A stretch of DNA of 17,765 nucleotides from JBARCX01 sp049794535. GTDB taxonomy: Bacteria > Pseudomonadota > Gammaproteobacteria > Xanthomonadales > Rhodanobacteraceae. A program made the position numbers and the translations under genes. Numbering within the stretch: the first letter of the stretch is position 1; each line of letters starts with the position of its first letter. Below the pieces are notes generated by a model, which saw only the letters and a program-made list of their open reading frames with translations, was not told where the DNA came from and ran no database searches. Positions 1 through 6,746 of this stretch are shown here, in pieces. The stretch lies in NCBI GenBank assembly GCA_049794535.1, contig JBARCX010000057.1, positions 1-17,765 on the forward strand. Direction: 5' to 3'.

Positions 1-863
1 GTGTTGGTATACGCATCCACCGTGTAAAGGATGGAGTGCGTCAGCAGGTAATTCTCTGGCGCAAACTGTGCCTCGATATCCGGGATCGACAGATAGCGAC
101 CCGCCGTGATCTGCATGCCCTGCGCCACCCAGGGGATGTACAGGTCGACGTACCAGATCATCGGGTCGTCGCCGTACGCCTTACCCGACAGTGGCGTATT
201 GGTCGGATTGTTCAGCAGCTGATTACTGAAGACACCCTTCATGGTGGTGTAGTGGTAGTCGTAGCCGAACAGATTGTCGAAATGAAAACCCCAGTCGAGG
301 TGATCGGTCTGCACGGTATCCGGCAACCGCTCGACGCGGAACAGGAACTGATCGAATTCCACACGGTTCGGCCGCGTCGCATAGGACAGCGGATAGTTGG
401 TCACGCTCGATGAGCTGAGGTTGGCCGATGGGTTGATCCAGCCGTAGGTCTCGATGCGGTTTTCCTGCATCCAGTGACCGAGTGAGGTGCAGGACAACGC
501 CTTTTCAAGCGGATACTGCGAGTTCTCGTTCGGCACACCGATCGCGTTATCGACACCACCGAGCTGCCATTCGGAAGACGGGAACGGCTGAGAATCGAAC
601 GGTGAGTCCATCGCGCGACGCGGCGCTGCCGGTGCATTCGGGTCCGCTGGCTGTGCATCTTCACGATACGCGGCCGCGAGGCGCGAGAAAAAGCCGGAGG
701 AGCAATGGCTGCTTGCTGCTACGGGTGCCGGCGCCGATGGCGTAGCGGCAACCTGATCGACAGCGGGAGCTGTTGAAATGACATCAGCCACGTTGGCCAT
801 CGCCTGCCCGGCCGGAACCATACCCAGCAGCAGTGCAAGCGAGAGAGTCTTCTTGTGTGACAT
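1..863 (-). CDS. Outer-membrane beta-barrel protein (BBP2/OmpL-like porin family), 3' end outside window
   Basis: The reading frame starts at ATG 863-861 and stays open to the left edge, giving 287 residues, so the C-terminus is missing. The start has a Shine-Dalgarno-like AGGGAA at 868-873. Residues 1-23 look like a Sec signal peptide: a basic start (MSHKK), a hydrophobic core and a cleavage site after AMA. A low-complexity Ala/Pro/Asp linker follows. From about residue 110 the chain is rich in Asn, Tyr, Trp and alternating hydrophobics, as in an outer-membrane barrel. The motif GRYLSIPDIEAQ followed by APENY near the edge resembles the putative beta-barrel porin-2 family; this assignment is from memory. 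It lies on the kdp strand, 89 bp after the 67-residue gene, and is probably the tail of that operon. A role in K+ passage through the outer membrane is inferred from position only. Confidence 0.8.
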   Translation of the reverse strand, partial: MSHKKTLSLALLLGMVPAGQAMANVADVISTAPAVDQVAATPSAPAPVAASSHCSSGFFSRLAAAYREDAQPADPNAPAAPRRAMDSPFDSQPFPSSEWQLGGVDNAIGVPNENSQYPLEKALSCTSLGHWMQENRIETYGWINPSANLSSSSVTNYPLSYATRPNRVEFDQFLFRVERLPDTVQTDHLDWGFHFDNLFGYDYHYTTMKGVFSNQLLNNPTNTPLSGKAYGDDPMIWYVDLYIPWVAQGMQITAGRYLSIPDIEAQFAPENYLLTHSILYTVDAYTN

Positions 864-952
864 GTATTTCCCTGTTACTTCGGCCCGCAACGGCCGCCTT
901 ATCTATGATGATTTGAGTGTCGATGCCTTGAAGCGCCACGGCGCCATCAGCA

Positions 953-1156
953 TCAGATGCCGGCGTATCCGCCGAGTACGTATTCGTCTTCTTGAGAAAC
1001 CGGCGCGTTAGGTGTCAAGACCTTGGTGGCTTCTTGCTGCGCACGCGTTGGTAGTGCAATCACCACATCGCAATCTGAATCGTTTGAGGAAACCCGCAGT
1101 TCCATCTGCGGATGGGTGGCATCAGGTAACGAGACAGAGAGGGTCAGGGTATGCAT
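953..1156 (-). CDS. Small protein of unknown function between kdpB and the barrel protein
   Basis: This 67-residue frame starts 12 bp after the kdpB stop, with a good ribosome-binding sequence (TGAGGAA) about 9 bases before its ATG. The protein begins MHTLTLSVSLPDA and ends YVLGGYAGI. It is mildly acidic, has one Cys, and has no membrane segment or signal peptide. KdpC is normally encoded here, but KdpC is about 190-200 residues with an N-terminal membrane helix, and this protein has neither. I do not recognise its family. Spacing and ribosome site argue that it is translated as part of the kdp transcript. It could be a small regulator or accessory factor, or a non-functional frame that filled the gap. 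Confidence 0.55.
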   Translation of the reverse strand: MHTLTLSVSLPDATHPQMELRVSSNDSDCDVVIALPTRAQQEATKVLTPNAPVSQEDEYVLGGYAGI

Positions 1157-1168
1157 GGCTTCATTTCC

Positions 1169-3241
1169 TCAGGCTAGGCCGAACAGAACCAGCAACATGT
1201 CGATCAATTTGATGCCGATGAAGGGCACGATCACGCCGCCAAGACCGTAAACGAGCAGGTTCCGACGCAACAGATCACCTGCACCCAGTGCGCGGTACTT
1301 CACGCCTTTCAGTGCCAATGGGATCAGGAAGATGATGATGAGCGCGTTAAAGATCACCGCCGACAGAATCGCGCTGCGCGGTGTCGCCAGATGCATCACG
1401 TTGAGCGTATTCAGCGCCGGATAGGTGGTAGCAAATGCCGCCGGGATGATCGCGAAATACTTGGCGATATCGTTGGCGATGGAGAACGTGGTCAGCGAGC
1501 CACGGGTGATCAGCATCTGCTTACCAATCTCCACCACCTCGATCAACTTGGTCGGATTGGAATCCAGGTCGACCATGTTGCCGGCTTCTTTCGCTGCCTG
1601 CGTACCGGTGTTCATGGCTACGGCAACGTCAGCCTGGGCCAGCGCTGGTGCATCGTTGGTGCCATCGCCGCACATCGCCACCAGGCGGTTTTCGCTCTGG
1701 ATGTCGCGGATCAGCTTCAACTTCGCTTCCGGCGTGGCTTCGGCGAGGAAGTCATCAACGCCTGCCTCAGCGGCAATCGCGGCAGCGGTCAGCGGATTGT
1801 CACCGGTGATCATGATGGTCTTGATGCCCATCCGACGCATTTCAGCGAAACGCTCCTTGATGCCGCCCTTGACGATGTCCTTCAGCTCGATCACGCCCAT
1901 CGCGCTGGAGCCTTCGGCAACGATCAGCGGCGTGGCACCGCGACGGGCGATCTCTTCGGCCATCTGTTTCACGCGCACCGGCAGGTGGCTGCCGATCGAA
2001 TCGAGGTACTTCTCGACCGCGTCCAATGCGCCCTTGCGGATGGTGCGACCGTCGACGTCCACGCCGCTCATACGAGTCTGTGCAGTGAACGGCACAAAGT
2101 GCGCGTGACCTTCTTCCAGCTGGCGCTCACGCAGACCGAAGCGCTGCTTGGCCAGCACCACCACGCTACGGCCTTCCGGCGTTTCATCGGCCAGCGAAGC
2201 GAGTTGCGCGGCATCGGCAAGAATGCTTTCTTCGATACCCGGTGCGGGGTGGAACTGCACCGCCTGGCGATTACCGAGTGTGATGGTGCCGGTCTTGTCG
2301 AGCAGCAACACATCGACGTCACCCGCCGCTTCCACCGCACGACCCGAGGTGGCAATCACGTTGGCGCGGATCATGCGATCCATGCCGGCGATGCCAATGG
2401 CTGACAACAGCGCGCCAATGGTGGTCGGGATCAGGCACACCAGCAACGCGATCAGTACGGTCAAGGTGATCGGCGACCCGGTACCCGTCGCCTGCACGCT
2501 GTAGATCGAGTACGGCAACAAGGTGGCGCAAGCAAGCAGGAAGATCAGGGTGAACTTCGCGAGCAGGATGGTCAGCGCGATCTCGTTCGGCGTTTTGCGA
2601 CGCGAGGCACCTTCCACCATCGCGATCATGCGATCGAGAAAGCTCTCGCCGGGATTGCTGGTGATGCGCACGACGATCCAGTCGGAAAGCACGCGGGTAC
2701 CACCGGTGACCGCACTGCGATCGCCGCCGGATTCGCGAATCACCGGCGCGGATTCACCGGTGATGGCGCTCTCGTCCACGCTCGCCGCACCGATCACCAC
2801 TTCACCGTCACCGGGAACCTGCTCGCCCGCTTCCACCAATACGTGATGGCCGGTGCGCAGTTCGGAGGACGGGGTGAAGGTGATCGTGGCATCGCGCTCG
2901 GGCTTGGCCAGCTTCTTGGCGATCACGTCTTTGCGTGAGCCGCGCAATGCATCGGCCTGTGCCTTGCCGCGACCTTCTGCCAATGCCTCGGCGAAGTTCG
3001 CGAACAACAGGGTGAACCACAACCACAGGCTGACCCAGAAGATGAAACTCGTCGGAGCCTCACCGTGGCCAGCCATGGCCTGGACCCATAGCAACGTGGT
3101 CAACACGCTGCACACAAACACCACGAACATCACTGGATTGCGGAACTGCAACCGTGGCGACAATTTGCGGAACGAATCCGCGACAGCCTTGAGGACCAGC
3201 TCGCGGCTGAAGCCGCTCACTGCATGGGAATTCGAAGTCAT
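1169..3241 (-). CDS. kdpB: K+-transporting P-type ATPase, catalytic subunit KdpB
   Basis: This is the ATP-hydrolysing subunit of the high-affinity KdpFABC potassium pump in the inner membrane. The 690-residue length is normal. Visible P-type ATPase signatures are TGES at 161-164 (actuator domain; its Ser is the residue whose phosphorylation inhibits E. coli KdpB), DKTGT at 315-319 (phosphorylated Asp315), MITGDNPLT near 477-485 and GDGTNDAP at 525-532. The KdpB membrane motif NDIAKYFAIIP at 590-600 carries the charged Asp591 and Lys594. Membrane helices lie near 35-55, 67-88, 223-245, 255-285 and in the last 100 residues. The start is 20 bp after the kdpA stop, with AGGA about 10 bases ahead. 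The protein looks intact, so pump loss through kdpB decay is unlikely despite the absence of an adjacent kdpC. Confidence 0.98.
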   Translation of the reverse strand: MTSNSHAVSGFSRELVLKAVADSFRKLSPRLQFRNPVMFVVFVCSVLTTLLWVQAMAGHGEAPTSFIFWVSLWLWFTLLFANFAEALAEGRGKAQADALRGSRKDVIAKKLAKPERDATITFTPSSELRTGHHVLVEAGEQVPGDGEVVIGAASVDESAITGESAPVIRESGGDRSAVTGGTRVLSDWIVVRITSNPGESFLDRMIAMVEGASRRKTPNEIALTILLAKFTLIFLLACATLLPYSIYSVQATGTGSPITLTVLIALLVCLIPTTIGALLSAIGIAGMDRMIRANVIATSGRAVEAAGDVDVLLLDKTGTITLGNRQAVQFHPAPGIEESILADAAQLASLADETPEGRSVVVLAKQRFGLRERQLEEGHAHFVPFTAQTRMSGVDVDGRTIRKGALDAVEKYLDSIGSHLPVRVKQMAEEIARRGATPLIVAEGSSAMGVIELKDIVKGGIKERFAEMRRMGIKTIMITGDNPLTAAAIAAEAGVDDFLAEATPEAKLKLIRDIQSENRLVAMCGDGTNDAPALAQADVAVAMNTGTQAAKEAGNMVDLDSNPTKLIEVVEIGKQMLITRGSLTTFSIANDIAKYFAIIPAAFATTYPALNTLNVMHLATPRSAILSAVIFNALIIIFLIPLALKGVKYRALGAGDLLRRNLLVYGLGGVIVPFIGIKLIDMLLVLFGLA

Positions 3242-3261
3242 GGATCAGTGTCCTAAGTCAA

Positions 3262-5064
3262 TCAATGCGCCGACATCAGGTATTCGGCAATCGGGCCAAG
3301 CGCGAGAGCCGGAAGGAAAGTCAGTGCGCCTACTACGACCACTACACAGGCCAGCAAGGTGACGAACAGCGGCGTATGCGTGGGCAGCGTGCCGGCGGAT
3401 TCCGGAACATGGCGCTTGGCGGCAAGTGCACCCGCCAAGGCCAACATGGCAATCGCTAGCGGATAACGCGCCAGGAACATGCAAATGCTAAGCAAGACGT
3501 TCCAGAACGGCGTATTCGCGGAGAGGCCACCAAAAGCGCTGCCGTTGTTGTTCGAAGCTGAGCTGACGGCATACAGAATTTCACTGAAACCATGCGCACC
3601 AGGGTTGGCGATACCCGCCACACCCGCTGGCAACATCACCGCGACGGCTGTGCAGATCACCACCAAAGCACACGGCAGCAGCACGGCAAGGCTGGCCATT
3701 TTCATCTCGTAGGCCTCGATCTTCTTGCCGAGGTATTCCGGCGTGCGGCCCACCATCAGTCCGGCAATGAATACCGCCACCACCGCGAAGGCCAACATGC
3801 CGTACAAGCCCGAGCCGACACCGCCGAAGATCACTTCGCCGAGCTGCATCAGCCACATCGGCACCAAACCACCTAGCGGGGTAAGCGAATCGTGCATCGC
3901 ATTCACTGCACCGCACGAGGCAGAGGTGGTGATCGCAGCAAACAGGCCGGTCGCCGCGATACCGAAGCGCGTCTCCTTGCCTTCCATATTGCCGCCGGCC
4001 TGCAATGCCGAGGCATGCTGATCCACGGCGAGACCATGCAGCATCGGGTTACCGGCCTGCTCTGCAGCCACCAGGCCGAGCGTAAGCGGAATGAAGATCA
4101 GCAACATCGTCGCGAGAATCGCCCAGCCCTGTCGGCGATCGCCGACCATCTGACCGAACATCACGCACAGTCCGCCAGGGATGATGAAGATCGCCAACAT
4201 CTGGAGGAAGTTGGAGAACGGCGTCGGGTTCTCATACGGATGCGCGGAGTTCGCATTGAAGAAGCCGCCACCGTTGGTGCCGAGCATCTTGATCGCGACC
4301 TGCGAGGCAGCCGGACCCATCGGCAGGGTCTGCACGGTGACCGGCGAAGTCTTGGTCACGTCGTGACCGGCGGCATCCTTCACCGTATTGCCCGCAGCGT
4401 CCTTCACGGTCTCGGTCATCGTGGTCGCCTGTACCACCGGCACATCGACGTAAGCCTTGAAGTTCTGCACGACGCCTTGCGAGGCCAGCAACAACGCAAT
4501 CACAAACGACAGCGGCACCAGCACGTACAGCGTGGCGCGGGTCATGTCGACCCAGAAGTTGCCCAGTGTCTTGGAGCTGCGACGGGTGAAGCCACGCACC
4601 ACCGCCACCAGCACGGCAATAGCGGTTGCCGCAGAAAGGAAGTTCTGCACGGCCAGGCCCACCATCTGGGTCAGATAGCTCATCGTCGATTCGCCGCTAT
4701 AACCCTGCCAGTTGGTGTTGGTGGCAAAGCTGATCGCGGTATTCATCGCCGAATCCGGCGTGACATTGCCGAAATGCATCGGGTTCAGCGGTAGCCATTG
4801 CTGCACGCGCTGCAGCAGATACACGACGAGCACGCCGGCGATGTTGAACAGCAGCATGGCTAGTGCATAGCGCTTCCAGCTCATGTCTTCATCGCTGCGC
4901 ACACCGCCGAGGCGATACAGCAGGTTCTCGACGCCACGACCGACACGCGTTACGCGGTTCGGTGTCTCGGCGAACACGAGCGACATATAACTGCCCATGG
5001 GCTTGAGCAGCAGCAACAGGACAACCAGGTACAGCCCGACCTGGATGAAATCATTGGCAGTCAT
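3262..5064 (-). CDS. kdpA: K+-transporting ATPase, potassium-binding subunit KdpA
   Basis: KdpA is the channel-like subunit that selects K+ in the KdpFABC complex, a relative of the Trk/Ktr superfamily. The four selectivity-filter segments are visible: TNTNWQGYSGE (115-125), GTNGGGFFNANS (262-273), TTSASCGAVNAM (379-390) and SSASNNNGSAFGG (501-513). About ten hydrophobic segments cover the chain. At 600 residues it is longer than the roughly 557 of E. coli. The extra length is mainly a polar periplasmic stretch near 212-245, after QGVVQNFKAY, containing a short internal repeat (VKDAAGNT, then VKDAAGHD). Its ATG overlaps the kdpF stop in an ATGA arrangement, so the two are translationally coupled. 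Confidence 0.98.
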   Translation of the reverse strand: MTANDFIQVGLYLVVLLLLLKPMGSYMSLVFAETPNRVTRVGRGVENLLYRLGGVRSDEDMSWKRYALAMLLFNIAGVLVVYLLQRVQQWLPLNPMHFGNVTPDSAMNTAISFATNTNWQGYSGESTMSYLTQMVGLAVQNFLSAATAIAVLVAVVRGFTRRSSKTLGNFWVDMTRATLYVLVPLSFVIALLLASQGVVQNFKAYVDVPVVQATTMTETVKDAAGNTVKDAAGHDVTKTSPVTVQTLPMGPAASQVAIKMLGTNGGGFFNANSAHPYENPTPFSNFLQMLAIFIIPGGLCVMFGQMVGDRRQGWAILATMLLIFIPLTLGLVAAEQAGNPMLHGLAVDQHASALQAGGNMEGKETRFGIAATGLFAAITTSASCGAVNAMHDSLTPLGGLVPMWLMQLGEVIFGGVGSGLYGMLAFAVVAVFIAGLMVGRTPEYLGKKIEAYEMKMASLAVLLPCALVVICTAVAVMLPAGVAGIANPGAHGFSEILYAVSSASNNNGSAFGGLSANTPFWNVLLSICMFLARYPLAIAMLALAGALAAKRHVPESAGTLPTHTPLFVTLLACVVVVVGALTFLPALALGPIAEYLMSAH

Positions 5065-5153
5065 TCAAACCACTCCGGCTTGAGCAAGGCTACGCACAGG
5101 TAGCCAATGAGCAGAACCGCGATGATCGCGGCCACTACGTAGGAAAAATGCAT
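5061..5153 (-). CDS. kdpF: Small stabilising subunit KdpF
   Basis: This 30-residue protein is a single hydrophobic helix, ending in the LLKPEWFE-type tail (LLKPEW) characteristic of KdpF. In E. coli KdpF sits between KdpA and KdpB and stabilises the complex. The start MHFSYVVA was chosen because AGGAG lies about 9 bases upstream and the product has the usual KdpF size; a longer frame upstream of this ATG has no support. Its stop overlaps the kdpA start by four bases. Confidence 0.93.
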   Translation of the reverse strand: MHFSYVVAAIIAVLLIGYLCVALLKPEWFE

Positions 5154-5233
5154 GACTCGGGCTCCTGCAATGCAGTGCGAGGAAAGCAGGGATATCGCCG
5201 CGACGTACTGACGGTGCGAGGCGGCGGTACGGA

Positions 5234-5326
5234 TTACTTGCGTGGGCTCAGGCGATCGCAGATCAGCAAGAAGCCAAGTCCGGCCGCGCACAGCACGAAC
5301 AGAAACAACAGATAGATGACATCCAT
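5234..5326 (-). CDS. 30-residue membrane peptide leading the kdp operon
   Basis: A short frame starts at ATG 5326-5324 and ends at TAA 5236-5234. It encodes one hydrophobic helix (MDVIYLLFLFVLCAAG at the start) followed by a short charged tail ending in RLSPRK. It has the size and build of KdpF but a different sequence, and lies 80 bp before kdpF on the same strand. Small proteins of this kind occur ahead of kdpF in some proteobacterial kdp operons; this is recalled, not checked. The ribosome site (GAGTGA) is weak. It might be a second single-helix subunit of the pump or a leader peptide controlling translation of the operon. The call rests on composition and position. Confidence 0.6.
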   Translation of the reverse strand: MDVIYLLFLFVLCAAGLGFLLICDRLSPRK

Positions 5327-5488
5327 CGGAATTCACTCACGGAAACGACGCTGCGCACTGTAGGTAGTGCCGCATAACAAAGGTGCAGTGATTCCGCAGG
5401 GGGGCATAAAGAACGCGTAAAATTTTCACGTTTGGGCCGGAGAGCCGGTCAAACCACGCCGATCCAGCCCCGCCGATCCAATCCCGGA
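5327..5488. other. Intergenic region between the DedA-rhodanese gene and the kdp operon
   Basis: This 162 bp gap holds the candidate KdpE box. It also has a 10-bp direct repeat, CGCCGATCCA, at 5457-5466 and 5471-5480. A short inverted repeat (CCGG, four-base loop, CCGG) lies near 5437-5448 but has no T-run, so I do not call it a terminator. Confidence 0.5.
5403..5422 (-). promoter_or_regulatory. Candidate KdpE-binding direct repeat upstream of the kdp operon
   Basis: On the minus strand two T-rich half-sites, TTTACG (5421-5416) and TTTATG (5410-5405), are spaced 11 bases start to start. The E. coli KdpE target (TTTATA, five bases, TTTACA) has the same 11-base spacing with the half-sites in the other order. 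The site lies about 80 bp upstream of the first small kdp gene, where an OmpR-family activator would act. No good sigma-70 -35 element follows it. A poor -10 (TGTTAT, 5379-5374) is possible, as expected for an activator-dependent promoter. Confidence 0.4.
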
Positions 5489-6469
5489 CTACGCCTGACT
5501 AGTCACATCCACGTGAAGGGTCCCCATGGGCACAAGGCGCTCGATGGTGTACCCCGCCTCGTCCCATGCATCGAGCCCACCCAGTAGCGGGCGCACGCGA
5601 CGATAACCTTGCTGCTTTAGCGACTTTGCTGCCAGCGCGGCGGAAACCTCGTTCGGGCAGCTGCAATAGATCACCAGCTCGCGGTCGAACGGAACCTCGT
5701 GGACCAGGCGATCGATACCGTTGAGGTCGGCCAGCAACGCCCCGGGGATGATGCGTGTATCCAGCTGCCGGGTCGCGGCCGAGCGCACGTCGATCACCAC
5801 CGGTGCAGGCTGTTGTGTCGCCAGGGCCCGCTGCAATTCGGCTACGCTGATCCGTGCCATGCGCAACGAACGTAGCAAGCGTTGCCGTTGCCCCCAGCGG
5901 ATCAATACATAGGCCGCCAGCAGACTCCCCACTACCTCAAGCGCCACGGTACCGGCACTGGCCAGCACCATCAGCAGCCGGTCGATGCCGTCTGCGAACA
6001 CGTAACCCAGACCAACCATGGCACCGATCCACAGCAACGAGCCCAGCCCGTCGAGTAGCACGAAAGCACGCGACCCAAGCCCCATGGCGCCCATCAGCGG
6101 CGGCGCCACCGTCGATAGCCCTGGCACAAACTTCGCCACCAGCAGCATCTGCCCGCGCCAGCGCTGAAAGCGCAGCTCGGACTGCTTTACGCAGGAGTCG
6201 GGCGACAACGAGATACGGCACAGGGTCCGCATGACTCCGCCGCCATAGCGGCGCCCCGCCCAGAACCAGGCTAGATCGCTGAGCAAACAAGCCAGCAACG
6301 CCACCAGCAGTACGCCCGCCAAAGACAGTCGTCCGTTGGATGCCAGCGCCCCGGCAACGACCAAAGTAGGTACCGCGGGCAATGGCAGCCCCGCCTGTTC
6401 CACAAGTACGTTGAGGAACACCAGAAGCAAACCGTACTGCGCGATCAATTCGATGATTGCATGAGCCAT
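5489..6469 (-). CDS. DedA-family membrane protein fused to a C-terminal rhodanese domain
   Basis: Residues 1-195 form a DedA (VTT/SNARE-associated) membrane domain. It has the N-terminal EQAGLPLP motif (Glu24) and the hallmark AKFVPGLSTVAPP at 112-124, with hydrophobic segments near 10-22, 35-68, 137-160 and 168-190. Residues about 205-312 are a rhodanese domain: VVIDVRS at 224-230, the active loop YCSCPNE with Cys269 as likely sulfur carrier and Cys271 beside it, and LLGGLDAWDEAGY at 295-307. DedA proteins of the wider family have been tied to undecaprenyl-phosphate flipping and envelope homeostasis. Rhodanese domains carry persulfide sulfur. The substrate of this fusion cannot be read from sequence. 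Fusions of this type are known in proteobacteria. The start is the ATG giving a DedA N-terminus of usual length; its ribosome site is weak. Confidence 0.92.
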   Translation of the reverse strand: MAHAIIELIAQYGLLLVFLNVLVEQAGLPLPAVPTLVVAGALASNGRLSLAGVLLVALLACLLSDLAWFWAGRRYGGGVMRTLCRISLSPDSCVKQSELRFQRWRGQMLLVAKFVPGLSTVAPPLMGAMGLGSRAFVLLDGLGSLLWIGAMVGLGYVFADGIDRLLMVLASAGTVALEVVGSLLAAYVLIRWGQRQRLLRSLRMARISVAELQRALATQQPAPVVIDVRSAATRQLDTRIIPGALLADLNGIDRLVHEVPFDRELVIYCSCPNEVSAALAAKSLKQQGYRRVRPLLGGLDAWDEAGYTIERLVPMGTLHVDVTSQA

Positions 6470-6712
6470 CGGAATGCAGGGCCTTCAGACCGAAAACGGC
6501 AGGCTTTGATGATTGGGCCGGAGCCCAGCCTTTGCAAATGTTTCTGGAGAACGGAGCGTTCATGCAACGGGACCGATCTGGTGGGGACCATCCTGTCGTA
6601 CGGCCCCGTATCGGGCCAGCCGGCCGTCATCGGCATCCATCCAGACCCGACAAATGCCAAAGAATGCGTGTCTGGACCGGTTCCGCACCGGCATGTTGCA
6701 ACGCCGTACCCC

Positions 6713-6718
6713 TATAAT
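6713..6718 (+). promoter_or_regulatory. Likely -10 element of the ispB promoter
   Basis: A perfect sigma-70 -10 hexamer, TATAAT, lies 28 bp before the ispB start. No convincing -35 sits at 16-18 bp spacing; the TTGCAA at 6696-6701 is only 11 bp away. Transcription starting about 7 bases downstream would give a leader of roughly 20 nucleotides. Confidence 0.5.
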
Positions 6719-6746
6719 CGGAAGCTTACGACGCTGCCATGACCCC

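Noticed and set aside
1391..2404. Long plus-strand frame of 337 residues opposite kdpB
   Set aside because: Low-complexity His/Arg-rich translation typical of the antisense of a GC-rich coding gene; kdpB on the other strand has every family motif.
3892..4794. Plus-strand frame of 300 residues opposite kdpA
   Set aside because: Rich in His, Arg and Gln with no recognisable domain; a shadow of kdpA.
5154..5336. Upstream extension of the kdpF frame to 91 residues
   Set aside because: The added residues have no membrane or family character. The KdpF start has a good ribosome site, and a different frame here encodes the 30-residue membrane peptide.
6513..6746. In-frame 78-residue N-terminal extension of IspB
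   Set aside because: It would include the TATAAT promoter element, has no prenyltransferase similarity, and the protein is of normal length from ATG 6747.
6470..6746. Small hairpins in the divergent region (such as TGGGC-CGGA-GCCCA and CCGGT-TCCGC-ACCGG)
   Set aside because: Only five-base stems with no conserved RNA features or T-run; expected by chance in GC-rich DNA.
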